Shown piece by piece: positions 13,078-24,839 of a DNA stretch of 64,000 nt. Every line of letters starts with the position of its first letter. The stretch's first letter is position 1. Source of the stretch: Ovis canadensis (lineage: Eukaryota > Chordata > Mammalia > Artiodactyla > Bovidae); contig NC_091251.1 in NCBI RefSeq assembly GCF_042477335.2, forward strand, positions 92,519,501-92,583,500, read 5' to 3'. The notes below the pieces were generated by a model. That model made no database searches and was not told the origin of the DNA. It worked only from the letters and a program-made list of their open reading frames with translations. The translations under genes and the position numbers were made by a program.

Positions 13078-13465
13078 GGGTACAGAGAACATGGACAATG
13101 ACACGGACAATGACTCACACAGACAGTGCCGGCACACAGAGTCACAAAAATGACACAACAAACAGATTCCAACTCTCAATATTACTTTCAGTCTCCTTTA
13201 TAGCACTAGAGACCCCTTCTCTATTTGCAAGTGTCTTACCGTCAGGACATCCTCAGTGCCAGCTGCCCTCCCGGTTCGCTACCAGGGACCCAGCCTTACA
13301 CTGGGCTTGCCTCTTCACCTTACACCTAGATGCCTCCCCAGTACGATACTGGGCCCTGGACTTAATCTAGGCCTCTGCACTGCTAGCACCGGTGCTCAGA
13401 GCTCTCAACTCCTAACGAGATTATTCCCTTCTACCAGGAGAGTTGTCCTCCCCGGTAGGCCGGAG

Positions 13466-13483
13466 ATCCCAGATTAGCCCCCA
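13466..13483 (-). other. Primer binding site, tRNA-Pro type
   Basis: On the - strand, two bases after the 5' LTR, the sequence TGGGGGCTAATCTGGGAT matches the classical proline-tRNA primer site of gammaretroviruses at 15 of 18 positions. Two of the three differences are adjacent. Confidence 0.85.
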
Positions 13484-13485
13484 AA

Positions 13486-13862
13486 TGTTATGCACCAAGC
13501 CTGTATCTCCAAACCAACCGAGGGAGTGAACAAGTCCACCGTGGTAATGCAAAGGCAAGAAGGGAATTTTTATTTCTAGTGCGCTAGGGCTCAAGCCTCA
13601 TCCGACGCAGAGGAATCAGATGAGAGCCCCGAACAAAGCAGTATGGCGGTTTATATACAGTCAGCTCTTTGTCTCAGTTACAGGGTACTTGGCGATACCT
13701 GATTGGACAGGCAGAATGAGCCCATGCAACACCTTCCTTATGCTATCGCATATAGAAATCTTTCCTTATTTGGTTAAGGAATGTTCTTCAAGAAAACAGG
13801 AAACATGACTCAGGTCCCCAGCGCTGTTATGCACCTCATTGAGCCAACCACCCTGCCTAACA
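13486..13862 (-). promoter_or_regulatory. 5' LTR of the class I provirus
   Basis: 377-bp LTR. In the element's sense (- strand) a CCAAT box lies at 13706-13702, a TATATAA-type box near 13656-13650 and an AATAAA polyadenylation signal at 13574-13569. That is the normal U3-R order for a gammaretroviral promoter. Whether it is active cannot be seen from sequence. Confidence 0.9.
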
Positions 13863-13996
13863 ATGTTCTTTTAGGAGTTTGGGTCTATGAGGTCCTAGAA
13901 ATAATGAGGACAAGGATTATGACAAAGATACTTTGAAGAGTTTTCCTATGCCCTGCTCTCAAGATGAGCAGAATAAGACATAGGTTGTTTGTTCAG

Positions 13997-14535
13997 CCTC
14001 AGTTCAGTTCAGTTCAGTCGCTCAGTAGTGTCCGACTCTTCACGACCCCATGAATTGCAGCACGCCAGGCCTCCCTGTCCATCACCAACTCCTGGAGTTC
14101 ACTCAGATTCACGTCCATCGAATCAGTGATGCCATCCAGCCATCTCATCCTCTGTCGTCCCCTACTCCTCCTGCCCCCAACCCCTCCCAGCATCAAAGTC
14201 TTTTCCAGTGAGTCAACTTTTCGCATGAGTTGGCCAAAGTACTGGAGTTTCAGCTTCTACATCAGTCCTTCCAAAGAAATCCCAGGGCTGATCTCCTTCA
14301 GAATGGACTGGTTGGATCTCCTTGCAGTCCAAGGGACTCTCAAGAGTCTTCTCCAACACCACAGTTCAAAAGCATCAATTCTTCGGCACTCAGCCTTCTT
14401 CACAGTCCAACTCTCACATCCATACATGACCACAGGAAAAACCATAGCCTTGACTAGACGGACCTTAGTCGGCAAAGTAATGTCTCTGCTTTTGAATATG
14501 TTATCTAGATTGGTCATAACTTTTCTTCAGGGCAG
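13997..14535 (-). mobile_element. BovB LINE 3' fragment
   Basis: Begins with the repeated TTCAG pentamer that marks the BovB 3' end and runs antisense through the C-terminal part of ORF2. It is 5' truncated near 14535, where L1 sequence takes over. Confidence 0.88.
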
Positions 14536-14638
14536 CTCAATATAAAAAAAAGTAACAATAAAAAATGAATGGAAGATCTAAACAAATACTTCTCTAAAGA
14601 AGACATACAAATGGCTAAAAAGCATATGAAACGATGCT

Positions 14639-14819
14639 AAAAGTGAAAGTCCCTCCGTCATGTCTGACTCTTTGTGACCCCATGTATGGAATTCTCCAGG
14701 CCAGAATACTGGAGTGGGTGGTCTTTCCCTTCTCTGGCAAATCTTCCCAACCCACGGATCAAACCCAGTCTCCCACGCTGAAAGAGGATTCTTTACCACC
14801 TGAGCCACAAGTGAAGCCC
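14639..14819 (-). mobile_element. Bov-tA type SINE
   Basis: Antisense tRNA-Glu-derived ruminant SINE; the tRNA-like head is at the right ('accacctgagccacaagtgaagccc'). The L1 reading resumes on both sides, with a short repeat (ATGCTAA) at the edges that fits a target duplication. Confidence 0.8.
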
Positions 14820-15517
14820 TGAAAAAATGCTAAACATCAATAATTATTAGAGAAATAAAACTCAAAACTACAATGAGGTGTAATTTCACACTGGTCACAA
14901 TGGTCATCATCAAAAAAATCTACAAACCGTAAATGCTGGAGACAGTGTAGAGAAAAGGGAATCCTCCTACACTGTTGGTAGAAATGTACATTGGTACAGA
15001 CACTATGGAGAACAGTACAGAGTTCATTAAAAAACTTAAAATAGAGCTATGGTATGATCCAGCAAGCCCATTCCTGGGCATATATTTTGGGAAAAAACCC
15101 TAATTTGAAAAGACACATGCACTTCAATGTTCATTGCAGCACTATTTACAATAGCCAAGACATGGAAGTAGCCTAAATGTTCATCAAGAGAGAAGTGGGT
15201 AAAGAAGATGTATATATATATATATATATGGCCGGGATATTACTCGGCCATAAAAAAGAATGAAGCAATGCCATTTGCAGCAACATAGATGGACCTAGAG
15301 ATTATCATACTAAGTGAAGTAAGTCAGATAGAGAAAGACAAAAATCGTATAATATCACTTGTATGTGGAATCTAAAAAGTAGTTAAAATGAACTCATTTA
15401 CAAAACAGAAATAGACTCACAGACTTTGAAAACAAACTAATAGTTATCAAAGAGAAAACATGGCAGGGCTGTAAATTAAGAGTTTGGGATTAATATATAT
15501 ATATGCTATTATATATA

Positions 15518-15825
15518 AGGGTTTCCCTCATAGCTCAGTTGGTAAAGAATCCATCTGCAATGAAGGAGACCCCAATTTGATTCCTGGGTCAGGAAGATCC
15601 ACTGGAGAATTCTTGTGGATTCTTGGGCTTCCCTTGTGGCTCAGCTGGTAGAGAATCCACCTGCAGTGTGGGAGACCTGGGTTCAATCCCTGGGTTGAGA
15701 AGATCCCCTGGAAAAGAGAAAGGATACCCACTCCAGTATTCTGGCCTGGAGAATTCCATGGACTGTATAGTCCATGGAGTCCCAGAGAGTCAGACACAAC
15801 TGAGTAACCTTCACTTTCACTTACT
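15518..15825 (+). mobile_element. Two tandem Bov-tA type SINEs
   Basis: A partial copy (about 15518-15606) is followed by a fuller copy (about 15627-15825). Both start with the 'ttccct.g.tggctcag.tggta.agaatc' tRNA-like head. The second continues into the 'cactccagtattctggcctggag' body and the 'gagtcagacacaactgag' tail. The head retains A-box and B-box-like sequence, but this is a SINE and not a tRNA gene. Confidence 0.85.
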
Positions 15826-15929
15826 ATATAAAATAGACAACTAAAAGGACCTATTGTATAGTACAGGAAACTCTACTAAATCTTCTGTAATAACCTATAT
15901 GGGAAAAGAATCTGAAAAAGAATGGATAC

Positions 15930-15937
<8 letters not shown>

Positions 15938-15988
<51 letters not shown>
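15938..15988. repeat. (TA)n microsatellite
   Basis: About 50 bp of alternating T and A directly after a short GT run, near the 3' end of the L1 fragment. Confidence 0.95.
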
Positions 15989-15992
<4 letters not shown>

Positions 15993-16080
15993 TAAATGAA
16001 TCACTTTGCTATACATCTGTAACTAACACAGCCTTGTATATCAACTATACCCTATTATAAAATAAAAATTAAATCAAGCA

Positions 16081-17215
16081 AAACCAAAAAGAAAAAATAC
16101 TGAATAGGTGACAACATTTGCAAATGATATAAGGGATTAATTTCCAAAGTATATAAACAACTCATACAACTCAACATCAAAGAAATAAACAATTTAAAAA
16201 TGGGCAGAGCACTAAACAGACATATTTCCAAAGAGGAAAGGCAGATGGCCACAGGCACATGAAAAGATGCTCAACATTGATAATGATTAGAGAAATGCAA
16301 ATCAAAACCACAGTGACATCACACTAGTTTAGCTATCATCAACAGAAGACAAATAACTAATGTTGGTGAGCATGTGGATAAAAGGGAACCTTCATACACT
16401 GTTGGTAGGAATGTAAATTGGTGCAACTACTGTGAAAACAGTATGAAGGTTTCTCAAAAACTAAAAAATAGAACTTCCATATGACCCAGCAATGTACTCC
16501 TGGGTGTATACCTTAAAAAACCACAACCATTAATTCGAAAAGATACATGCACTCTATTGTTAATAGCAGCACATGGAAACAACAGAAGTGTCCACTGACA
16601 GATGAATGGATAAAGAAGATGTGCTATATACATATAATGTAATATCACTCAAGTATAAAAAAGAATGAAATTTTGCCACTTGCAGCAACATGCATGGACT
16701 TTGAGTGCTTTACGCTATGTGAAGTCAATCAGAAAGAGAAAGATATATATTGCATGATATCACTTGTAAGTGGAATCTAAGAAAACACCAAACTAGTTAC
16801 TATAAAATAAACAGACTCACAGATATAGAGAACAAATGGGTGGTTATGAGTGTTGGATGGGAAGGAGGGATTTATAGGAACAAGGCTGTGTGAAGTACAA
16901 ACCATTCAGTGTAAGACAGGTTCAAAGATGCCTTGTACAACCCAGGAAATATAGCCAATATTTTACAATAACATTAAATGAAAAGTAACCTTTTAAAATT
17001 ATATAAAAATAAAAAATATTAATCCAATGACCTTTGATTCAAACTGATATTTGCTCAAACTCTTAAAATTTAACAAAACAGATAATTCAATGTCTAAAAT
17101 AAATAAATAGCAGATTAAGTGATAAAAACACATAAGTGATCTGGAAGATAGAATAATGGAAATCACCCAATCAGAACAGCACACAGAAAGAAAACAAAAC
17201 AAAAGCAATCTATGA
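16081..17215 (+). mobile_element. L1 LINE fragments
   Basis: Sense L1 ORF2 C-terminal and 3' sequence (about 16085-16980). A stretch that resembles the start of L1 ORF1 follows (about 17080-17215). Both are decayed and lack open frames. Confidence 0.65.
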
Positions 17216-18187
17216 CATCGTTTGAAGCATCACTACCAACAAAGCTAGTGGAGATGATGGAATTCCAGCTGATCTATTTCAAATCCTAAAAGATGATGCT
17301 GTGAAAGTGCTGCACTCAATATGCCAGCAAATGTAGAAAACTCAGCAGTGGCCACAGGACTGGAAAAGGTCAATTTTCATTCCAATCCCAAAGAAAGGCA
17401 ATGCCAAAGAATGCTCAAACTACCTCACAATTGCACTCATTCCACACGCTAGTAAAGTAATGCTCAAAATTCTCCAAGCCAGGCTTCAACAGTATATGAA
17501 CCGTGAACTTCCAGATGTTCAAGCTGGATTTAGAAAAGGCAGAGGAACCAGAGATCAAATTGCAAACATCCACTGGATCATCGAAAAAGCAAGAGAGTTC
17601 CAGAAAAACATCTATTTCTGCTTTAGTGACTATGCCAAAGCCTTTGCCTGTGTGGATCACAAGAAACTGTGGAAAATTCTGAAAGAGATGGGAGTACCAG
17701 ACCGCCTGACCTGCCTCCTGAAAAACCTGTATGCAGGTCAAGAAGCAACAGTTAGAACCGGATATAGAACAACAGACTGGTTCCAAACGGAAAAGAATAT
17801 GTCAAGGCTGTATATTGCCACCTTGCTTATTTTACTTACATGCAGAGTACATCATGCAAAATGCCAGGCTGGATGAAGTACAAGCTGGAATCAAGATTGC
17901 TGGGAGAAATATCAATAACCTCAGATATGCAGATGACACCACCCTTGGAACTAAAGAGCCTCTTGATGCAAGTGAAAGAGAAGAGTGAAAAAGCTGACTT
18001 CAAACTCAACATTCAAAAACCTAAGATCATGGTATCTAGTCCCATCACTTGATGGTAAACAGATGGGAAACAATGGAAACAGTGACAGACTTTATTTTGG
18101 GGGGCTCCAAGATCACTGGGGACGGTGACTGCAGTCATGAAATTAAAAGATGCTTGCTCCTTGGAAGAAAAGCTAAGACCAACCTAG
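17216..18187 (+). mobile_element. BovB LINE fragment with RT domain, sense
   Basis: Sense BovB ORF2 sequence. The RT core is read in several frames: a 138-codon piece at 17460-17876 with 'AGFRKGRGTRDQIANI', then a shifted piece containing the catalytic YADD near 17925. It is broken by frame changes and lacks the terminal 3' part. It abuts an antisense BovB segment at 18188. Confidence 0.85.
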
Positions 18188-18833
18188 TCAGCTCAGCTCA
18201 GTCACTTAGTCATGTCCAACTGTTTGAGACTCCATGGACTGCAGCATGCCAGGTCTCCCTGTCAATCAGCAACTTCCAGAGTTTACTCAAACTCATGTCC
18301 GTTGAGTCAGTGATGCCATCCAACCATCTCATCCTCTGTCATCCCCTTCTCCTCCTGCCATCAATCTTTCCCAGCATCAGAGTCTTCTCCATTGAGTCAG
18401 TTTTTCACATCAGGTGGCCAAAATATTGGATTTTCAGCTTCAACATCAGTCCTTCCAATGAATATTCAGGACTGATTTCTTTTAGGATGGACTGGTTGGA
18501 TCTTGCAGTCCAAGGGACTCTCAAGAGTCTCCTCCAACACCACAGTTCAAAAGTATCAGTTCTTCGGTGCTCAGTTTTCTTTATAGTCCAACTCTCACAT
18601 CCATACATGACTACTGGAAAAACCATAGCTTTGACTAGATGGACCTCATCAACAGGTTCTTTAGTTCCTCTTTGCTTTCTGCCATTAGAGTGGTATCATC
18701 TGCATATCTGAGGTTGTTTCTCCTGGCAATGTTGATTCCAGCTTGTGATTCATCCAGCCTGGCATTTTGCATGATGTACTCTGCATCTAAGTTAAATAAG
18801 CAGGGTGACAACATACAGCCTTGCAAAGTATAG
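18188..18833 (-). mobile_element. BovB LINE 3' end with internal deletion, antisense
   Basis: Starts at the BovB 3' terminus (18188) and runs antisense to about 18644. There it jumps to a more 5' ORF2 segment (18645-18833, with 'RYADDTTLMAES' on the - strand). A few hundred bases normally between the two are missing. Its right part is an inverted match to part of the neighbouring + strand BovB. Confidence 0.82.
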
Positions 18834-19202
18834 AGAAATACAAATGAAAACCACAATGAAGTATCACTTCACACCAGTCAGAATGGTTATTATCAAAAAG
18901 CCTACAGATAAAAAAATGCTGGAGAGGCTGTGAAGAAAAGGGAACACTCCTATACTGTTGGTGGGAATGTAAAGTGGTTCAGCCACTATGGAAAACAGTA
19001 TGGTGTTTCTTTAAAAAAAAAAAAAAAGAAACTAAAAATAGAACTACCATGTTATCCTGCAATCCCACTCCTAAGTATGTATCCAGAAACACCAATTCAA
19101 AAAGATACATGCACCCCAATGTTCATAGCAGCAGTATTTACCATAGATAAGACATGGAAGCAACCTGAGGACCCATCAACAGATGGCTGGCTTAAGAGGA
19201 TG

Positions 19203-19241
<39 letters not shown>

Positions 19242-19742
19242 TGTGTGTGTGCGTGTGTGTACACCCACACACAATGGAACACCACTCAAGCATAAAAAGA
19301 ATGAAATATTGCCATTTGTAGCAACACGGATAAACCTAGAGAATATTATATTTAGTGAAGTAAAGCAGACAGATAAATACTGTATGGTATTACTTGAAAG
19401 TGGAATCTAAAAAACAGAATAAACAAATCTATGTACAAAATGTAAACAGACTCACAGAGATAGTAAACAAACTTATGGTTACCAAAGGGGAATGAAAGTG
19501 GAGAAGGATAAATCAGGAATATGGGATTAATAGATACAAACTACTATACATAAAATAGATAAGCAACAATGATCTAGTGTATAGTATAGGGAACTATATT
19601 CAATATCCACTTGTAAACTACAATGGAAAATAAGAAAATAATCTTAAATATCTATCTATCTATCTAAATCATTTTGCTGTATGCCTGAAACTAACACAAT
19701 GTTGTAAATCAACTCTACTTCAATTTAAAAAGCCTGACTTAA
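18834..19742 (+). mobile_element. L1 LINE 3' fragment
   Basis: Sense L1 ORF2 C-terminus ('CTPMFIAAVFTIDKTWKQPEDPS'-like, with stops) and 3'UTR, with an internal A-run near 19015, a (TA)n tract at 19205-19240 and a TCTA repeat near 19650. Its 3' end is the target of the next L1 insertion. Confidence 0.75.
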
Positions 19743-20599
19743 TTTTAATTAGATCCCATTTGTTTATTTTTGCTTTTATTTCCAGTATTCTGGGAGGTGG
19801 ATCATAGAGGATCCTGCTGTGATTTATGTCGGAGAGTGTTTTGCCTATGTCCTCCTCTAGGAGTTTTATAGTTTCTGGTCTTATGTTTAGATCTTTAATC
19901 CAGTTCATTGCAGCACTGTTTATAATAGCCAGGACATGGAAACAACCTAGATGTCCATCAGCAGATGAATGGATAAGAAAGCTGTGGTACATATACACAA
20001 TGGAGTATTACTCAGCCATTAAAAAGAATACATTTGAATCAGTTCTAATGAGATGGATGAAACTGGAGCCAATTATACAGAGTGAAGTAAGCCAGAAAGA
20101 AAAACACCAATACAGTATACTAACACATATATATGGAATTTAGAAAGATGGTAATGATAACCCTGTATGAGAGACAGCAAAAGAGACATAGAGGTATAGA
20201 ACGGACTTTTGGACTCTGAGGGAAAGGAAGAGGGTGGGATGATTTGGGAGAATGGCACTGAAACATGTATACTATCATGTAAGAAACGAATCGCCAGTCT
20301 ATGTTCGATACAGGATACACAATGCTTGGGGCTGGTGCACGGGGATGATCCAGACAGATGATATGGGGTGGGAGGTGGGAGGGGGGTTCAGGATTGGGAA
20401 CTCATGTACACCCGTGGCAGATTCGTGTCAATGTATGGCAAAACCAATACAGTATTGTAAAGTAAAATAAAGTAAAAATTAAAATAAAAAAAATACACTG
20501 AGTTAAAAAAAATCAAGTCGGTGTTAAAATGTACAATTTGCATAACTTAGAAATGTACTGACATTAAATAAACCAAACGGAATATTAAAAAAAAATAAA
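19743..20599 (+). mobile_element. Young L1 with 5' inversion and candidate 3' transduction
   Basis: The left 160 bp (19743 to about 19904) are L1 ORF2 in antisense orientation. From about 19905 the sequence is sense L1 through the ORF2 C-terminus and 3'UTR to an A-rich end near 20490. This is the arrangement expected of twin priming. A further 100 bp of non-L1 sequence with its own AATAAA and A-tail follows. A 17-bp repeat, TAAAAAGCYTGACTTAA, with one C/T difference, flanks the whole unit at 19726-19742 and 20600-20616. Confidence 0.85.
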
Positions 20600-21501
20600 T
20601 AAAAAGCTTGACTTAAATAACAAATACAAAAACAAAAAAACACATTGAAAAATCCTCCTGGTTTTCAGATGGGTTGTCTATATGCTTGCTACCATTAGTT
20701 ATGATGAAGGTAGGTTTTTGATGGCGAATAATTCCATCAGTCAGGTGTCAAAGTCTTTGAAGTTTGTGCAAGAATGATAGGGGCTAGTTGATGGCAGAGT
20801 GAGAAAGAAAGGTTAAAACTTACTGTAGTTGGAAGCAGTTGGATAAATGGTTTGGATTTGACTTGGTGAGCTGTGGGCAACAGGAACCCAGCTTATGGAC
20901 CACAAAGACATATGACTTCTATGATATGGGTTTCTCTAGAGTGAGTTTCAGGGCAAGCAGTAAGCTTGAGGAAGTTTAAGCAGGTAAGTATATGTAGGGA
21001 GCTTTGTGAAGGGGGAGGGGGTTGATTTTGGTTGTCTCTGTCTGTCTGTCTGCCTGTCTTTTTCAACAAATGAAAACTGCAGAAGTAATAGGGGAAGTTG
21101 TATGTAGGGATGATATAGAGGAATTTGAATTAAAGTAAAAGAAGTATTGACTAGGAATGGATTTAGAATCCAGGGGATGACTGGTACTGAGTCAGGCATC
21201 TTCATTTTCATACCAGCTATGAAAGGCTTCTTAGATTAGCTTGGCTTAGTTGCTCTTCATAAGAAATTGAACTTACCTTGGCAGTACATTTATCACAGTC
21301 ATGGATGAAATCAGATTTTTGAGCCTGAAGCATCTACAAGAGGAGAGGCCACTTTAAGAAAAAGAATAGAAAATTACAATAAGGATTAAAATGAACATTT
21401 ATTTAGCATGGGAAGAAATCACAACAAACAATAACTTTCAAAAGTTTGAAAATAACCGTAAACATCACAAAAATATTCAAAAACCCAATAATTGCATTAA
21501 T
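20600..21501. other. Non-coding stretch, nothing recognised
   Basis: No gene-like ORF and no repeat that I can name. A short CTGT/CTGC repeat lies at 21038-21058. It ends at the target duplication of the next BovB. Confidence 0.5.
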
Positions 21502-21527
21502 TTCCTAACACACTTCTATGTTTCCCT

Positions 21528-23144
21528 CAGTTCAGTTCAGTCGCTCAGTCGTGTCTGACTCTTTGCGACCCCATGAATCACAGCACACCAGGCCTCCCTG
21601 TTCATCACCATCTCCCAGAATTCACTCAGACTCACATCCATCGAGTCCGTGATGCCATCCAGCCATCTCATCCTCGGCCGTCCCCTTCTGCTCCTGCCCC
21701 CAAGCCATCCCAGCATCAAAGTCTTTTCCAATGAGTCAACTCTTCACATGAGTTGGCCAAAGTACTGGAGTTTCAGCTTTAGCATCATTCCTTCCAAAGA
21801 AATACCAGGGCTGATCTCCTTCAGAATGGACTGGTTGGATCTCCTTGCAGTCCAAGGGACTCTCAAGAGTCTTCTCCAACACCACAGTTCAAAAGCATCA
21901 ATTCTTCAGCGCTTAGCTTTCTTCACAGTCCAACTCTCACATCCATACATGACCACAGGAAAAACCATAGCCTTGACTAGATGGACCTTAGTCGGCAAAG
22001 TAATGTCTCTGCTTTTGAATATGCTATCTAGGTTGGTCATAACTTTTCTTCCAAGGAGTAAGCGTCTTTTAATTTCATGGCTGCAGTCACAATCTGCAGT
22101 GATTCTGGAGCCCAAAAAAATAAAGTCTGACACTGTTTCCCCATCTATTTGCCATGAAGTGATGGGATCGGATGCCATGATCTTCGTTTTCTGAATGTTG
22201 AGCTTTAGGCCAACTTTTTCGCTTTCCTCTTCATCAAGAGGCTTTTTAGCTCCTCTTCACTCTCTGCCATAAGGGTGGTTTCATCTGCATATCTGAGGTT
22301 ATTGATATTTCTCCCAGCAATCTTGATTCCAGCTTGTGTTTCTTCCAGTCCAGCGTTTCTCATGATGTACTCTGCATAGAAGTTAAATAAGCAGGGTGAC
22401 AATATACAGCCTTGACGGACTCCTTTTCCTATTTGGAACCAGTCTGTTGTTCCATGTCCAGTTCTAACTCTTGCTTCCTGACCTGCATACAGATTTCTCA
22501 AGAGGCAGGTCAGGTGGTCTGGTATTCCCATCTCTTTCAGAATTTCCCACAGTTTCTTGTGATCCACACAGTCAAAGGCTTTAGCATAGTCACTAAAGCA
22601 GAAATAGATGTTTTTCTGGAACTTTCTTGCTTTTTCCATGATCTAGCGGATGTTGGCAATTTGATCTCTGGTTCCTCTGCCTTTTCTAAAACCAGCTTGA
22701 ACATCAGGGAGTTCATGGTTCACGTATTGCTGAAACCTGGCTTGGAGAATTTTGAGCATTACTTTACTAGCATGTGAGATGAGTGCAATTGTGTGGTAGT
22801 TTGAGCATTCTTTTGCATTGCCTTTCTTTGGAATTGGAATGAAAACTGACCTTTTCCAGTCCTGTGGCCACTGCTGAGTTTTCCAAATTTGCTGGCATAT
22901 TGAGTGCAGCACTTTCACAGCATCATCTTTCAGGATTTGAAACAGCTCAATTGGAATTCCATCACCTCCACTAGCTTTGTTCGTAGTGATGTTTTCTAAG
23001 GCCCACTTGACTTCACATTCCAAGATGTCTGGTTCTAGATTAGTGATCACATCATCATGATTATCTGGGTCGTGAAGGTCTTTTTTTGTACAGTTCTTCT
23101 GTGTATTCTTGCTACCTCTTCTTAATATCTTCTGCTTCTGTTAA
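21528..23144 (-). mobile_element. BovB LINE, 1.6 kb, with 26-bp target duplication
   Basis: Antisense, 5'-truncated BovB spanning the 3' end and most of the RT region. On the - strand, ORF2 pieces are at 23050-22643, 22639-22205 and 22178-21906. The RT catalytic box reads YADE here instead of the YADD seen in other copies. An identical 26-bp sequence lies at 21502-21527 and 23145-23170. Confidence 0.93.
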
Positions 23145-23170
23145 CTTCCTAACACACTTCTATGTTTCCC

Positions 23171-24839
23171 TACAGTTTTATAATTACTTCCTCTTTAGCT
23201 GCCTCCCTCATGAGTATTATTTTGTTATATTTTCTCTGGAGAGAACAGAAAGTAATTGCATGTCCCTAGTATATTCAACCAAAATTTATTTTTTATTCTA
23301 GATATTTAGAAAAATTCAGCTTTACAACTTGTTACTGGTAAAACAATAAAAATTACCTAAGTTATTGAATTTCAGGAGACATTTATCAAGTCTTTAATAT
23401 ATGAACCATTTTATTTCAGGGCACTTCAAATTTTCTTGTGTAGTAACTAATTTTGAACACTCTTACATGGATGACATTACTAAGCACCTCCTAGGGGTTT
23501 ATGGAGGTCTATACAGTGAGGGTCCCTGAATCATTAACTTTATTACTCAGGTTAATGTGATTCAGATCCTATTATAATAATCTGATTATCTGTCTTTTTT
23601 CCACAGGTTCAGTGATTCTTAGCCTCTTTTTTGTCACTTAACTGAGACTATGATGATGTCTATGGACACTCTCCTCAGTCATAGAAAAGGGCACATAATA
23701 TATAAAATATTGAATACAATGTTATAGAGCCTTCTGAAGTTATTCTTGCTCCTGCCACATATTTCTGCACTAAATTGATCATCTGCTTAATGCACTGTAT
23801 TTTAATTTTTATTTCCCTAGTATCTAGCACAATGTCCTATATTTTGTATGCTCCAGACATAAATTAAAGAAATTAATGAATGTTGCCAGGCAGATTGTAT
23901 GCCAGGTAATACAGAAATTCTTCACTTTCAAAAACTGTTGGTAAATACATTTTAGCAGACATTGGGAATTTCCCCCTGCAGTCCTAAAATACCAGGCACT
24001 CTGATGCCTTTGCCCCTAGAAGACAGAATTCCTCTTCTCAGACTTTTAAATTTCATGAATTCTTATTATCCCTTCTGAAGTTATTTCCTCTTGTATTTCA
24101 TATTCTGCTACAGGTAACCAGGAAGAACAACCTTGTTTTCCTCATTCCTTTAGAAGATGTCAGTATTTATGATTTTTTCTCTTATAAAAATTATGAATAT
24201 GTATATTAATACATTTTAAGTGGCATTCATCTATAACCCAAGTACTTCACCACCCACTATTTCCATTTTTCACTGTATGGAGGACTATACTAGGTCCTAG
24301 TATATAGGGGATATTATAATATAGGGGATATTAAAATGAGTTAAAATCATAAACCTTGCACTGACTCAATGAGTGAAGGAGAATATCACAAGGAGACAAG
24401 CAAATAACTTGAGATAAATAGTCTAAAGTAAATCATAAGATGGATGCAAATTGACATATAAGGATTGTGATGGTCTCTGACCTCTCCAGTTTTGACAGGA
24501 GAAAGTAACAAGAGTTATGCAAGGGCAACAGGCACAAACCAACACAGTTTTGGACAAATTGAGATACAATGTCACTGTACTCTGAAGTTTCTTTAGTTTT
24601 GCTTTAACATTATATTGAGGAGATTTTTATACCACCTATATGTGTTTGAGATAATTGTATAATGAAGACCCAAGTGCCTAGCATCCAGTTCCAACAACTA
24701 TCCACTATCGATAGGGCCAGTATTGTTTTATCTTTGTCCCCTCTAACTTTACATCCCCAGTTACTGAAAGCATATCCAAAGCTTTTTGCTGCATTAATCA
24801 CTCTTGATACATTCAAATTCTTTCTCCTATTTTCCTTAC
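23171..24839. other. Non-coding stretch upstream of ADAM21
   Basis: AT-rich, with no recognised gene or repeat. It probably contains more distal ADAM21 upstream sequence, but nothing specific can be assigned. Confidence 0.45.

Larger units (their letters stand above)
5532..13862 (-). mobile_element. Class I (gammaretrovirus-like) endogenous provirus
   Basis: An 8.3-kb provirus read on the - strand: 5' LTR (13486-13862), tRNA-Pro-like PBS, gag, pro-pol, env, polypurine tract, 3' LTR (5532-5908). Gag begins with a myristoylation-type MGQ and carries PPPY and one CCHC knuckle. Pol contains protease DTGA, RT YVDD, RNase H and integrase motifs. Env has a CWLC motif and a CX6CC motif. These are hallmarks of the gammaretrovirus/ERV1 group (MLV- and PERV-like). 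The bases flanking the element are ACGTT on the left and ATGTT on the right, a 5-bp target duplication with one difference. All three coding regions are broken by stops or frame changes, so no intact protein is predicted. The two LTRs differ at about 15 of 377 positions by eye count. Confidence 0.95.
14536..16080 (+). mobile_element. L1 LINE 3' fragment carrying SINE insertions
   Basis: Sense L1 ORF2 C-terminal and 3'UTR sequence, ending in an A-rich tail near 16050-16085. It is interrupted by antisense Bov-tA at about 14639-14819 and sense Bov-tA copies at about 15518-15825. A TA microsatellite lies near its end. ORF2 is decayed. Confidence 0.75.

Noticed and set aside
13997-14030. TTCAG pentamer repeats as a regulatory array or CRISPR-like repeat
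   Set aside because: They recur at the 3' end of every BovB copy in the window and are part of that element.
15628-15720. tRNA gene
   Set aside because: The tRNA-like A and B boxes belong to a Bov-tA SINE head with SINE body attached.
15854-16060. ORFs rich in YIYIYI (also 18930-19410)
   Set aside because: Produced by TA microsatellites and not by a gene.
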